DNA of 64,000 nucleotides. Source: Hyphomicrobiales bacterium (GTDB taxonomy: Bacteria; Pseudomonadota; Alphaproteobacteria; Rhizobiales; Rhizobiaceae). Of the stretch, positions 52,862-62,406 are shown piece by piece. Under the pieces are notes generated by a model. The model did no database searches and had not been told where the DNA came from. It was given only the letters and a program-made list of their open reading frames with translations. Location: assembly GCA_900468805.1 (NCBI GenBank), contig UEIF01000008.1, positions 62,001 to 126,000 on the forward strand, read 5' to 3'. Within the stretch, counting starts at the first letter, position 1. Each line of letters starts with the position of its first letter. The translations under genes and the position numbers were made by a program.

Positions 52862-54021
52862 GCTGCGGTTGCGACCTCCATGCCATGCATGCGGGCATAA
52901 TTCGCAAAATGGGCGCCGAGCTCCTCGGCCCGCCCTTCACAATCTTCTGGCCCGTATGCTTCGCACTCATACCCAAGAACATCGCGCAACACTTCGGTCG
53001 ATCGGCCGGTAAAGCGGACTGTGCCGTCGTCGTCGACGCTTTCAATGCCGTCGAAGCGCTGGCATTGCCTGTTGATGTTTACAGCGTCTTCGAGCGTCAA
53101 TTTACCGGGGAGGTCAATGAGAAGCCCGGTCGGTGAAACCCTGATGGGATAACCGCCGACGAGTCCCAGCGGTCCCGGTGCGTGCACCACCTGGCCGGAA
53201 CGGTTTGAAAGTGCAAGCAACATCGCAGTCGCAGATGACGCCGTCACCGACTGACCGGCAAGCCCTTTGAGCCGACGGAAGCGGCCTGCTACCAGCGAGA
53301 AAAGCACGTCGTGATCAATCTCGGACCTCGGCACTTCCAGCCCGTTTGCGTAGACGGTCAGATGATAAGGCGCGCCATCGGTCCCGCCAGTGCTGGGCAT
53401 TCGGTAACTGAGGTAGTGCTGGGCAAAGAACCGAACCTCGATCGACGATGGATCGAGCGAAAGCATGTGAGCGGCAGCGAGCCGGATCCCGGGGACCGCG
53501 TTTGCGATATTTCCGATGCCGACTGCGGGCGCTAGCCCTTCGGCAGCGAGCGTTGCATTGACAACATCAGGATAGGACGCGTTGACGACGGTCGCTCGGC
53601 TGTTTGCCATTCGGACAGATTTCATGAGACGACGAATGAGGACCTGGTGCATCGGCGTCCAAATACCGCCTCGGGCCTCGTCAAGCTTCTTGAAGGCGTC
53701 CGCCGGCAATTTGGTGATGACCCACCAGCTGTGCAAGGTCGTCGCGTTGAAGATGATGTCGGGTTTCAGCCGGTCGATTGCCGCCGCTGTCGTATCGATA
53801 TCCATAAGGTCGATCGCTTCAATCTCTACCGGCTTGGACCGTCCGAGATTCATTGCGGTATATCGAGCCAGATTAACGCGGTGCAGCGCCTTCTCCGGGT
53901 TTCTCACGCCAACGACGAGCGCAAGCGGTGCGTCGCTTTGCAGCAGGAAATCAAGAACGTCGCCGCCGAGAACGCCTTGACCGAGGATCAGCATCTTCGG
54001 GGGGTCGGCATGTCTTGTCAT
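52858..54021 (-). CDS. Saccharopine dehydrogenase-like NAD(P)-binding protein
   Basis: A 387-residue protein with an N-terminal Rossmann motif ILGQGVLGGDVLDFL, then KPDIIFNATTL and ASYPDVVNATLAAEG, the pattern of saccharopine dehydrogenase-like reductases. The C-terminal half has GGYPIRVSPTGLLIDLPGKL. Relatives split or make amino acid-keto acid conjugates, the same chemistry as opine dehydrogenases. The second ATG (54021) has AAGGAGG seven bases upstream and is preferred. It is divergent from the racemase gene. Confidence 0.7.
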   Translation of the reverse strand: MTRHADPPKMLILGQGVLGGDVLDFLLQSDAPLALVVGVRNPEKALHRVNLARYTAMNLGRSKPVEIEAIDLMDIDTTAAAIDRLKPDIIFNATTLHSWWVITKLPADAFKKLDEARGGIWTPMHQVLIRRLMKSVRMANSRATVVNASYPDVVNATLAAEGLAPAVGIGNIANAVPGIRLAAAHMLSLDPSSIEVRFFAQHYLSYRMPSTGGTDGAPYHLTVYANGLEVPRSEIDHDVLFSLVAGRFRRLKGLAGQSVTASSATAMLLALSNRSGQVVHAPGPLGLVGGYPIRVSPTGLLIDLPGKLTLEDAVNINRQCQRFDGIESVDDDGTVRFTGRSTEVLRDVLGYECEAYGPEDCEGRAEELGAHFANYARMHGMEVATAA

Positions 54022-54063
54022 GGTCATTCCTCCTTTTGCATCCTATGAGTTAATCGCATGAAT

Positions 54064-54085
54064 ATTGCATCAATAGATTGCATCA
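54064..54085. repeat. Direct repeat in the divergent promoter
   Basis: ATTGCATCA occurs at 54064-54072 and again at 54077-54085, a 13-base period. It lies between the divergent dehydrogenase-like and racemase genes and may be a regulator site. It does not resemble the 15-bp palindrome found elsewhere in this locus. Confidence 0.35.
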
Positions 54086-54156
54086 TGGATCGGCTTGTTG
54101 TAAATTGCAACTGAAAATTAATATTGACTAAAATACGACTACGGGTGGTTTCTCAT

Positions 54157-55239
54157 ATGCACGCAGACAGCCCGGAAGTGATTATTGATCTGGATGCGAT
54201 CCAGCGAAACTTTGCGATTGCGACCTCGATCGCCGGCCCGGATGTGGACGTGGCTGCGGTGGTCAAAAGCGATGGCTACGGTCTTGGTCTTGACAGACTG
54301 ATCGAACCTTTGATCGCTGCCGGATGTCAAACCTTCTTCGTGGCCGATCTCTCTGAGGCCTACCGTGTACGTGATCGCTCGAAGGGAGAGACCGTCTTCG
54401 TATTGGCCGGAATGAAGCGCGACCATGCCGAGCACTGCCGCAAGAACCGGTTTGTTCCGGTATGCAACACATTGGCAGAAGCAGTCGCAGCAGCGGAAGG
54501 ACGTTGTGACTACGCACTTAATCTTGAAACCGGATTTTCGCGCTTCGGACTAGGACCTTCCGACGTGCGAAGCCTCATCCACCGATCTCTTCCTCAACCT
54601 CTATTGGTCATGAGCCATCTGGCATGCGCCGACGAGCCGGCTAATACGCTCAACGAGCTGCAGAAAAACAGGTTCGTCTGCTTTTCCGCGCTGCTAGGCC
54701 CGACGCGGCGCAGTCTCGCAGCATCGGCAGGATTGTTCCTCGGCCCGGCTTACCTTTTCGACCTCGTGCGTCTTGGATCAGCCCTTTACGGCCTGAACAC
54801 CACAGACCTTGTCCCCAATCCGTTTATGAATGTCCTCAGGCTGCGAGCCTGTCTCGTCGATGTCAGGCACGTTCACGCGGGCGCTACTGTGGGCTACAGA
54901 AGCACCTTTCGCGCGAGCCGGCCAACACGTCTCGGTATCCTCTCCATCGGCTACGCGCACGGTCTGGCCTGGTCTCTTTCAAACAGAATGATTGTGGAGA
55001 TCGGATCCCACGTTGCACCGCTCGTGGGCCGAGTTGCCATGGAATACGTTGCGATCGATCTGACGGACATACCAGATCAGCTTTGCCAGCCGGGACAATG
55101 GGTCGAGCTGATCACGAAAGATCGGCCCGCCGATGCGATGGCACGTGCTGGCGCTACTGTTGCGCAGGAAGTGATGCTGCGTGTCGGTGCAGCCTGCCGT
55201 CGCTCTTACGTGGCCATTGAGCAGGGGAAGGATGCATGA
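54157..55239 (+). CDS. Alanine racemase family protein
   Basis: A 360-residue PLP-dependent racemase of fold type III. VVKSDGYGLG carries the PLP Lys, GYRSTF follows, and SIGYAHGLAW has the catalytic Tyr that removes the proton on the other face (normally GYADG; here Asp is His). A plasmid location next to a FAD amino-acid oxidase fits a catabolic DadX-like role, interconverting L and D forms. Substrate may not be alanine. An ATG at 54157 is chosen; TTG 54124 and GTG 54145 are alternatives. It overlaps the next gene by four bases. Confidence 0.85.
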   Translation: MHADSPEVIIDLDAIQRNFAIATSIAGPDVDVAAVVKSDGYGLGLDRLIEPLIAAGCQTFFVADLSEAYRVRDRSKGETVFVLAGMKRDHAEHCRKNRFVPVCNTLAEAVAAAEGRCDYALNLETGFSRFGLGPSDVRSLIHRSLPQPLLVMSHLACADEPANTLNELQKNRFVCFSALLGPTRRSLAASAGLFLGPAYLFDLVRLGSALYGLNTTDLVPNPFMNVLRLRACLVDVRHVHAGATVGYRSTFRASRPTRLGILSIGYAHGLAWSLSNRMIVEIGSHVAPLVGRVAMEYVAIDLTDIPDQLCQPGQWVELITKDRPADAMARAGATVAQEVMLRVGAACRRSYVAIEQGKDA

Positions 55240-56096
55240 GGCTCGAACTGCCGCCAAGGCTGTCCATCCTGCTCGCCGCCGGCCTGTTTAGCACGGCTGG
55301 TTTCTTCATAGGCTTTCTCGACATGAATGTGTGGGCGATCCTGTTCTGGCGCAGCTTGTTTGCACTGGGCTTCACCTCAATCTTCATCGCGATGCAGCCC
55401 ACGTCGCTCGCACGTCTGCGCTTCGATCGCGCGGGTCTCCTCGCGGCTATTCTCTCGGCTGCAGCAACGCTCGCCTTCATCCCGTCGCTGCGACTGACAT
55501 CAGTTGCAAACGTTGCTGTTATTCACGGCGCTCTGCCTCTGATCACGGTCATCCTGTCCGGATTGATCCTCGCGGAACGGGTGGACCGCCGGACAGTCGG
55601 CCTTTGCTTGTTGGTAGCCTTCGGCGCGATCATCATCTTTGCGGGCTCGGCATCCTCGGGCATACGACTGGCCGGCGACGGGCTGGCTTTGATGATGACG
55701 ATCTTCATGGCCCTGATGACGATCGCCTTCAAGCGCTCGAACGTCCTTTCGGTCCTTCCGATGGTCGGGCTTTCGAACGCAATTGCCATGCTTGCCGGCG
55801 CGGCCATGGCGCCGAGCCTCGCTCTCGACGCCAAACAGGCATTCGTCATTGCGTGCTTTGCTCTCTTCCAAATCTCGTTCGGCCTGATCCTCTATGCCAA
55901 AGGTGCACGTCTGCTCCCGCCACCCGAGACAGCCTTGCTGTCACTCTGTGAAGTTCCTTTGTCGGCGCTGTGGGTCTGGCTCGCCTTTGATCAAAGGCCG
56001 ACCCTGCAGACGATCGTCGGAGGGGGCATCATCCTCGTGGCAGTGATCGTCCATCTGACGGCGCCAAAAGAACGAACGGTTCGAACGGAGGAATGA
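55236..56096 (+). CDS. EamA/DMT family transporter
   Basis: A 286-residue inner-membrane protein with about ten hydrophobic segments in two EamA repeats, beginning FSTAGFFIGFLDMNVWAILF and ending TIVGGGIILVAVIVHL. Members export or import amino acids, nucleotides and other metabolites. Being coupled to the racemase gene (ATGA), it probably moves an amino acid or a related metabolite of this pathway. Confidence 0.85.
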   Translation: MRLELPPRLSILLAAGLFSTAGFFIGFLDMNVWAILFWRSLFALGFTSIFIAMQPTSLARLRFDRAGLLAAILSAAATLAFIPSLRLTSVANVAVIHGALPLITVILSGLILAERVDRRTVGLCLLVAFGAIIIFAGSASSGIRLAGDGLALMMTIFMALMTIAFKRSNVLSVLPMVGLSNAIAMLAGAAMAPSLALDAKQAFVIACFALFQISFGLILYAKGARLLPPPETALLSLCEVPLSALWVWLAFDQRPTLQTIVGGGIILVAVIVHLTAPKERTVRTEE

Positions 56097-56100
56097 GCTT

Positions 56101-56949
56101 GTGGCAGAGTCCATACCGGAAATGATCTCACTGGCGGATATTGTCGGAGCCTACGGAGGCGTAGTCCTTGATGTATTCGGGGTCATCTACGACGGGGTCT
56201 CGGCCTTCCCGGAAGCATGCGCGACCCTTCGCCGACTCCGAAAGGAGGGGATCGGAACCTGCCTTCTGTCCAACTCGCCCCGACGATCCGAAGAGGTAGC
56301 CAAACGCCTGGAGGCGATGGAGATCGGACGCGATATGTATCGCGGGCTGATCACATCAGGCGAACTGGTTTATGAGGCGCTCACCGAATCTCCCGATTTT
56401 CCAGCAGGATCTAGCTATTTTCACCTCGGACCGGTGGAGTTGGCCGGTCTCTTGTCGGGGCTGCCGATGAAAGCATCGATGAGGATAGAGACGACGGATT
56501 TCATACTTGCGACCGGATGGCCCGAAGAGAGCACGATGACAGGTGAACTTCTTCATGCCGGTATTGCCTGCAAGCTGCCGATGATCTGTGCCAATCCGGA
56601 CTTCGAGGTTCTCGTCGGAGACAGGAAGGTTATCTGCGCGGGTGCGCTCGCGCGCGACTATGAAATGCTTGGAGGGCGCGTTATCTCTTATGGGAAACCC
56701 TACCAGGCCGCCTACTCAAAGGCGTTGGAGGTTCTCTGCCTATCTGAGGGGCAGGCTCTGGCGATTGGAGATAGCGTCGCGACCGATATTGTCGGCGGCA
56801 AGCGAGCTGGTCTCGATACTGCACTCGTGCTGACAGGCGTCCACAAGAACTGCCTGACCCGTGACGGTAAGATGGACCGTTTGATGCTCCGGGATCTCTT
56901 CCGGCAGCACGGCGTCGAGCCCAATTTCATCCTTTCGTCGCTTGGCTAG
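56101..56949 (+). CDS. HAD-IIA family hydrolase
   Basis: A 282-residue HAD phosphatase of the IIA type. Motif I is VVLDVFGVIYDG (Asp nucleophile; second Asp replaced by Phe, as in this subgroup), motif II LLSNSPR, a C2A cap, then YGKPYQAAY and AIGDSVATDIVGGKRAG for motifs III and IV. The start is a GTG four bases after the EamA stop. It may dephosphorylate a small metabolite, or act as house-cleaning for the pathway. It ends convergent with the IclR gene. Confidence 0.85.
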   Translation: MAESIPEMISLADIVGAYGGVVLDVFGVIYDGVSAFPEACATLRRLRKEGIGTCLLSNSPRRSEEVAKRLEAMEIGRDMYRGLITSGELVYEALTESPDFPAGSSYFHLGPVELAGLLSGLPMKASMRIETTDFILATGWPEESTMTGELLHAGIACKLPMICANPDFEVLVGDRKVICAGALARDYEMLGGRVISYGKPYQAAYSKALEVLCLSEGQALAIGDSVATDIVGGKRAGLDTALVLTGVHKNCLTRDGKMDRLMLRDLFRQHGVEPNFILSSLG

Positions 56950-56990
56950 CCGTCACGGTCGCGGCACTGATCTAGGAGAAGATATGGCGC

Positions 56991-57782
56991 TCAAACTCCG
57001 CTCTCAAGCGGATTGAGCTGAGCTTCGATGTCCTGAACCTCACGTGAGAGCAGGCTGACAAGCTCGGGAATACGCTCTCTTGTCAGCCGCGCGCTCGTCA
57101 GGTTGATCGCAATCGATGCGACAGCGTCGCGGCCGGGCGGCAGGATCGGCACGGCGATCGCGGAAATCCCTGCGACAAGCTCGCCGTCGTCGAGGGCAAA
57201 TCCGGTCTCACGGATTTTTTTGATGTCGTCTTTGACCTTCCGGACGGTCAAGCCGCCGTATTTTTTGAAGAGCGGTTCGTTGGTCGCAAGGACAATATCG
57301 ATCTCTGTCTCGGGCAGGAACGAGAGGATTGCCTGGCTCGCCGGGCCGACGCCCATCGGGATCTGGCCACCGACATGGCCGGTCAGACTATCGATCATAT
57401 AGGTGCCCTGCTGACGGTCGACGCAGACTGCGTTGAAACCGGAGCGGGCCATTAGGAAGATCGGATCGCCGGTTGCTGCGGCAAGGCGCATCAGGGCAGG
57501 CCGGGCGAGCTGGCGCAGGCCGGTTCCATCGGCGGCCGTCGCACCCATCGCAAATAACGCAAGACCAAGCCGATAGCGTTTGGTTCGCCGTTCGCGGTCA
57601 ACAAGCCCGTGGCGTTCGAGCGCCGTGACGATGCGGTGGACGGTCGGCTGCTTTAGACCCATCACCTCTTCGATCGATGTCATGGTCAGTCCAGTCTGTC
57701 CACTCTCGCCCAGGAGCTTGAGGATCGCCACCGCCCTATCGAGCAGTTGCGTGCCGGTCGCCGTGACATCTTCCTTCGCCAT
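56991..57782 (-). CDS. IclR family transcriptional regulator
   Basis: A 263-residue regulator: winged HTH with LTMTSIEEVMGLKQPTVHRI and VTALERHGLVDRE, then the GAF-like effector domain with VDRQQGTYMIDSLTGHVGG and SAIAVPILPPG. Start at 57782 is chosen because GAGGA is five bases upstream; other in-frame ATGs lie further out. It sits in the middle of the catabolic locus and is the obvious candidate to bind the two palindromes at 51785 and 59496. No such site is found at its own promoter. Confidence 0.88.
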   Translation of the reverse strand: MAKEDVTATGTQLLDRAVAILKLLGESGQTGLTMTSIEEVMGLKQPTVHRIVTALERHGLVDRERRTKRYRLGLALFAMGATAADGTGLRQLARPALMRLAAATGDPIFLMARSGFNAVCVDRQQGTYMIDSLTGHVGGQIPMGVGPASQAILSFLPETEIDIVLATNEPLFKKYGGLTVRKVKDDIKKIRETGFALDDGELVAGISAIAVPILPPGRDAVASIAINLTSARLTRERIPELVSLLSREVQDIEAQLNPLESGV

Positions 57783-58070
57783 GTCGGTCCTCATTCCACA
57801 TTCCGTGAGATTCCTTATACGACACGGCGCTGTTGTAAACGCTTGTGAGGACATCGCCAGGCGCACCAGGTCCGTGCGTCAGCACCTGTAGCGCCAAAAG
57901 GAGCATGCCGAACCTCAAGAGCGATAGAGAGACCCAGAAATTCGACGTACAATCCCTCCAGGAAGTGGTCTTATCGATTTTCTGCCTGTTGAAAGCGGGC
58001 CAAAGGCGGCGGCATGAGAATGTCTCTGGCCGCCGTGTTCAACCCGGCAATCAGAACAAACCGAAGGCGA

Positions 58071-59501
58071 CTATGGCTCCTCTGCTCTCAGCGCGGTATA
58101 GAGGTCGGAGGGCTCACGATCGATGCCCAGCCGGCCTGCCGCCTCAAGCAATGCCATGGTCTGCTTTTCGTCAAAAGGCGATTTCTCCATGAGAGCCAGG
58201 AATTTGGTCTCAAGCGCATCGCGGGTGAGTGGGTTCAGCAGCTCCCCTCGCGGTGACAGCACTTCTTGCTGGTCGAGCTGGCCTTTCCCCACGATTGTCA
58301 CGCGCGCTGGGGTCGATGCCGGAAAAACATGCTCATAATTCTTGGAGCTCACAAGCTTGATACGCCGGGCGAGCGCCACCACGGAGGCATCGCAGAGATG
58401 TTCCTCCTTCAGTGGCAGCAGCGCTTGTTCGCCATGTACGAGCGCCAGCGCGATACAGAAGGGGATACTGTATTGCGCGGCCTCGCTCGTGGAGGGGTCC
58501 GGCAGGTTGGGCAAGGACAGCGCCCGTTCGAAGGTTTCCACGAGGATCGTGTCGATGTCGCAGCTGCTTAGTGACATGCGAACCTGAAGGGTTAGCGCCG
58601 CGTCGATCGCAGCATGCGCCCAGCGGCAACAACTATAGAGCTTGAAATAGGCACTCTCGATCGCCCATGCGCCTTCCGGTGCGCCGACAAGGTGTTTCCT
58701 GGCGTAAGTATCGGCGTCATCCAGCATATCGACCGGTCCTCGATGACCGGCATTGGCTAGTATCACGGCCTGGATGCCGTTCGCCGTCGCCCACGGTATG
58801 CCTTCCTTCACTGTATGGCCGATGCGGGTGAACCCGGTCGCAGCCTGAGACGTTGATGTCTGGCCGGCGATCGCGAGCGCGTGGCTCATGGTGTCCGCGG
58901 AAACCCCATAGAGCCACGCGGTTGCCGCCGCGACGCCGTATCCGCACCACAGACCGCTGTCGGTGGTTCGAAGCGCATCGATTTCGCGGGAGCTCGATAC
59001 ACGGACTGCCACCTCGTAGCCAATTGCTATGGCGGTGAGGACTGCGTCCGCGCCTGCTCCGTTGTGCTCGGCGCAGGCCAGTACGGAAGGAATGATGGCA
59101 GCGGCCGGATGGCCAGAGGCCTTCCTGTGGCCGTCGTCAAGATCGAGCGCTGCCGCGTAAGTGGCGTTGACGAAGGCGGCTCCGACAGCGGTCGAGCGCC
59201 GCCTGGAAAACCAGATACCGCAGTCTCCGGATCCCCAAATGAGCGGGACGCCTTTCAGCGAGGCCTGTCCAGCTCTGGTTGCAGCTCCAGCTGCTGCTGC
59301 TCCGATCGTGTCCACCAGCGTTCGCCGGGTAGCGTCCAGCACGTGGGCCGGTGCGACCGAAACGGACGCGCTCATTGTTGCGAGTTGATCGATCACGAAG
59401 GCCGTCTCCTCGCGCGGGTTACTCTCACAGGTAGTGGTCAAGTTTCGAACATCCTCAGTTAGAGCCCAATTGCCAGAATTACTATGAATGTTTAAATTCA
59501 T
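58071..59501 (-). CDS. MmgE/PrpD family protein
   Basis: A 476-residue member of the MmgE/PrpD family (2-methylcitrate dehydratase and relatives): RRTLVDTIGAAAAGAAT, ATYAAALDLDDGHRKASGHP, KLYSCCRWAHAAIDAAL. Family members act on hydroxy-acids or related compounds, but many have no proven substrate. Its frame starts at 59501, inside the palindrome at 59496-59510, with no ribosome site, so the true start may be downstream (for example 59375). It is divergent from the oxidase operon. Confidence 0.85.
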   Translation of the reverse strand: MNLNIHSNSGNWALTEDVRNLTTTCESNPREETAFVIDQLATMSASVSVAPAHVLDATRRTLVDTIGAAAAGAATRAGQASLKGVPLIWGSGDCGIWFSRRRSTAVGAAFVNATYAAALDLDDGHRKASGHPAAAIIPSVLACAEHNGAGADAVLTAIAIGYEVAVRVSSSREIDALRTTDSGLWCGYGVAAATAWLYGVSADTMSHALAIAGQTSTSQAATGFTRIGHTVKEGIPWATANGIQAVILANAGHRGPVDMLDDADTYARKHLVGAPEGAWAIESAYFKLYSCCRWAHAAIDAALTLQVRMSLSSCDIDTILVETFERALSLPNLPDPSTSEAAQYSIPFCIALALVHGEQALLPLKEEHLCDASVVALARRIKLVSSKNYEHVFPASTPARVTIVGKGQLDQQEVLSPRGELLNPLTRDALETKFLALMEKSPFDEKQTMALLEAAGRLGIDREPSDLYTALRAEEP

Positions 59502-59510
59502 ATTATGGAT
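59496..59510. promoter_or_regulatory. 15-bp operator copy between PrpD and the oxidase operon
   Basis: ATTCATA-T-TATGGAT differs from the 51785 palindrome by one base in one arm. It lies 44 bases before the oxidase small-subunit ATG and overlaps the annotated PrpD start codon. An overlapping inverted repeat, ATGAAT-N6-ATTCAT, lies just upstream. Confidence 0.65.
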
Positions 59511-59553
59511 GTTAAGCTTGTCAACACGAAATCAGGAGTGAGAGATTTCAGCC

Positions 59554-59859
59554 ATGGATTTGGTGGAAAGCGGCCGGGTAAGGCCGGATCTGCGCGCAGG
59601 AGCTGCCATCAGCGTCTTCGTCGACGGCCTGCGGGTACGCGCCCGCCTGGGTGAAACTGTGCTGACGGCGATGCGGTCCGATCCAGGTCATGTCCGCAGC
59701 TTTGAATTCATGGACGAAGCTCGCGCCGGCTTTTGCCTGATGGGTGCCTGCCAGGACTGCTGGCTTTGGCGCGAGGACGGCGAACGTCTTCGCGCGTGCA
59801 CCAGCATGGTCGATGCCGGCATGCGGCTCCTGACCCGATCGCCGGAGGCGCCTCGATGA
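59554..59859 (+). CDS. 2Fe-2S small subunit of a FAD-dependent amine/opine oxidase
   Basis: A 101-residue ferredoxin-like subunit: VFVDGLRVRARLGETVLTAM and the cysteines of GFCLMGACQDCWLW plus RACTS, which hold the cluster. It matches the HcnA / small subunit of opine oxidase and of proline- and hydroxyproline-dehydrogenase complexes. AGGAG lies 15 bases before the ATG. The stop overlaps the next gene's start. Electrons from the FAD subunit probably pass through it. Confidence 0.88.
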   Translation: MDLVESGRVRPDLRAGAAISVFVDGLRVRARLGETVLTAMRSDPGHVRSFEFMDEARAGFCLMGACQDCWLWREDGERLRACTSMVDAGMRLLTRSPEAPR

Positions 59860-61232
59860 AACCGTTTCAGCCAATCGTGATTATCGGTGCCGGTCCGGCC
59901 GGCATCGCCGCGGCCAGGACGCTTGCCGATGCCGGCCTTCGTCCGGTTGTGATCGATGAGGCCCGATCTGCGGGCGGCCAGATATTCCGCAAGCCCCAGC
60001 CGGAGCTCTCGCGATCGTTGAGCGATCTTTACGGCTTCGACGCCAGGCGGGCTCAAGCGTTCCGCGGCGATGTGGCCGATCTTAAGTCGGCCATCGAATA
60101 CCACGCCGAAACAGCAGTCTGGAGCGCCGAACCCGGCGCACTTCATCTGGTGAGCCGCGGGCGCGCCTTCGTGCAGCGCTGGTCGCACATGATCATCGCA
60201 AGTGGCGCCATGGATCGCGTCGTGCCGATGAAGGGGTGGACGGCTCCCGGGGTCTACAGTCTAGGCGGTGCGCAGATCGCACTCAAGGCGGAGGCATCGT
60301 TGATCGGCCGGACTGTCGTGCTTGCAGGCACCGGGCCGCTTCTTTATCTGGTCGCCTACCAGTATGCCCGGGCCGGGGCGACTGTCCCGGCTGTCCTGGA
60401 GACCGCGAAACCCTTCAACGATCTGTCGGCCCTTCCGGCACTGGCCTCCGGCGGTACCACATTCGCCCGCGGGCTCTATTTTATCGCCTGGCTTCGGGCG
60501 CATGGTATTCCCGTGCTGACCGGTGTTGTTCCCGCGGAGGCGACGCGCGGTGGTGATGGCCGCGTGAATGGACTAGAGTTCCGCTGTGATGGCCGGGATA
60601 TGTTCCTTGCCTGTGATGCGCTCGCCGTGGGGCATGGCCTGAAAGCGGAGACGCAGATCGCCGACCTCCTCGGCGTCGACTTCCAATTCAACGCACCGCA
60701 GAGACAGTGGCTGCCGAAGGTCGACATTGACGGACGCTCGTCACTCCCGAATGTCTATCTGGCAGGCGAGGGCTCCTCTGTTCGAGGCAGCGTCATCGCA
60801 GCCGCGAGCGGCAGGCTCGCGGCTGCGGCACTGCTTCGGGACTGTGCACATGAGGAAAAAGGTCCTTCAGAGCGCGACCGGGGCGTGATCGGACGAGCGG
60901 CACGCTTTCGCAATGCTCTCGATCGCGTCTTCCCCTTTCCGTCGCACATCGCCGAAACACTGCCGGATGAGACCATGGTCTGTCGCTGTGAAGGCCTCAC
61001 CGCAGGCGACATCCGCCGGACTGTGATCGAATCGGGCGAGTCGGACATCAATCGTATCAAGGCCTTCTGCCGGCTCGGCATGGGGCGATGCCAGGGACGC
61101 ATCTGCGCGCCGACCGCTGCCGAGCTCATTGCGGCGACTGCCCGGGTCGATATCAGCGCGGTCGGCCGCTTGCGCGGTCAGGCTCCGATCAAACCGATGC
61201 CGCTCAAGCATCTCGCGGAGATTGGCCGATGA
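59856..61232 (+). CDS. FAD/NAD(P)-binding subunit of opine-oxidase-like complex (HcnB/OoxA type)
   Basis: A 458-residue pyridine-nucleotide-disulfide-type flavoprotein: IIGAGPAGIAAARTL and SAGGQIFRKPQ at the N-terminus, a second nucleotide motif LAGTGPLLYLVAYQY, and a C-terminal Cys cluster MVCRCEGLTAGD...CRLGMGRCQGRIC that binds another 2Fe-2S centre (BFD-like). This is the alpha subunit of HcnABC/OoxAB-type complexes. Coupled to both neighbours by four-base overlaps. Confidence 0.9.
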   Translation: MKPFQPIVIIGAGPAGIAAARTLADAGLRPVVIDEARSAGGQIFRKPQPELSRSLSDLYGFDARRAQAFRGDVADLKSAIEYHAETAVWSAEPGALHLVSRGRAFVQRWSHMIIASGAMDRVVPMKGWTAPGVYSLGGAQIALKAEASLIGRTVVLAGTGPLLYLVAYQYARAGATVPAVLETAKPFNDLSALPALASGGTTFARGLYFIAWLRAHGIPVLTGVVPAEATRGGDGRVNGLEFRCDGRDMFLACDALAVGHGLKAETQIADLLGVDFQFNAPQRQWLPKVDIDGRSSLPNVYLAGEGSSVRGSVIAAASGRLAAAALLRDCAHEEKGPSERDRGVIGRAARFRNALDRVFPFPSHIAETLPDETMVCRCEGLTAGDIRRTVIESGESDINRIKAFCRLGMGRCQGRICAPTAAELIAATARVDISAVGRLRGQAPIKPMPLKHLAEIGR

Positions 61233-62380
61233 CTGCGTCCTTCGACATCGCGATCGTCGGCGGCGGTCTGGCCGGCTGCGCGGCGGCCCTGCATGCGCGG
61301 CGCATGGGCGCCTCCGTCATCCTGCTTGAGCGCGGCCGCTGCGGAGCGCAGGCAAGCGGTGTGAACTATGGGGGTGTCCGCCAGCAGGGCCGTCATCCGG
61401 CGGAACTGCCGCTCGCGCGTCGCAGCCGCGGCATCTGGGATAATCTGCAGAGCCTGGTCGGCAGCGACTGTGAATTCAGGGCGACGGGTCATCTGAAGCT
61501 CGCGCGAAACGATGCGGACATGCACGACCTTGCAGCGCACCGGGAGCTGCTTGGACGCCACGAGATTCATTCCGAAATTCTCGAACCAGCCGAGCTGCGC
61601 CAACGCTTTCCGTATGTTGCGCCAATCTATGCCGGAGGCTCCTTCTGCGCGGAAGACGGCCAGGCCAATCCCCGTCTGGTCGCGCCAGCCTTTGCCCGCG
61701 CGGCCCACGCGCTCGGCGCCGACATCCGTGAATGCTGCCCCGTCGAAGAGATCCGGGTGTCGGAGCGGGGGTTTCTGCTTTGGCTGCCCGGCGATCTGTC
61801 ACCCGTCAGCGCACGGCGGCTCATTAACACCGCCGGCGCCTGGGGCGCTGCGATCGCGGCATCGCTCGGCGACCAGGTCGAAGAAGCTGTGATGGCGCCG
61901 AACATGTGTGTGACGGAGCCCATTGCACCCCTGATCGGCCCCAATCTCGGGATCTGCGGCGGCGGCATCTATATCCGCCAGACAGGGCAGGGAAGCGTCG
62001 TCTTCGGAAGCGGCCTCGGCACTGCCGACCGGCACCAGTTGAAGGCACGCCCCCTTGCGGAGGTTACATGCGAGGCGGCCAGGCTCGCAATCGCGATGGT
62101 ACCCGCACTTGCCAATGTCCTGCTCGTCAGGACCTGGACAGGCATCGAGGGCCGCATGCCGGACGGTCTGCCCGTCGTCGGCCCGAGCCCCAGACTTGAT
62201 GGGCTCTTTCACGCTTTCGGCTTTTCGGGTCACGGCTTCCAGCTCGGACCCGCAGTCGGTGCCGTGCTGGCCGAGCTTTGCCTCGAGGGTCACTCAATAA
62301 CAGAGATCGATGGGCTTTCGATGAGCCGTTTCGAGACGAGACCCGCTGCGTCGGACGCGGCAGGTCTTCATTCAACCTGA
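61229..62380 (+). CDS. FAD-dependent amino-acid oxidase subunit (DAO type, HcnC/OoxB)
   Basis: A 383-residue D-amino-acid-oxidase-fold flavoprotein: IVGGGLAGCAAALHARRMGA, SGVNYGGVRQQGRHP, and WTGIEGRMPDGLPVVGPSP with FHAFGFSGHGFQLGPAVG near the C-terminus. It is the catalytic subunit that oxidises the C-N bond of glycine, proline or an opine in related complexes. The substrate cannot be told from sequence. Linked to an amino-acid ABC transporter directly downstream, it probably oxidises what that transporter imports. Confidence 0.9.
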   Translation: MTASFDIAIVGGGLAGCAAALHARRMGASVILLERGRCGAQASGVNYGGVRQQGRHPAELPLARRSRGIWDNLQSLVGSDCEFRATGHLKLARNDADMHDLAAHRELLGRHEIHSEILEPAELRQRFPYVAPIYAGGSFCAEDGQANPRLVAPAFARAAHALGADIRECCPVEEIRVSERGFLLWLPGDLSPVSARRLINTAGAWGAAIAASLGDQVEEAVMAPNMCVTEPIAPLIGPNLGICGGGIYIRQTGQGSVVFGSGLGTADRHQLKARPLAEVTCEAARLAIAMVPALANVLLVRTWTGIEGRMPDGLPVVGPSPRLDGLFHAFGFSGHGFQLGPAVGAVLAELCLEGHSITEIDGLSMSRFETRPAASDAAGLHST

Positions 62381-62406
62381 CAACATCCACAACAGAGGGA
62401 ACAGAC

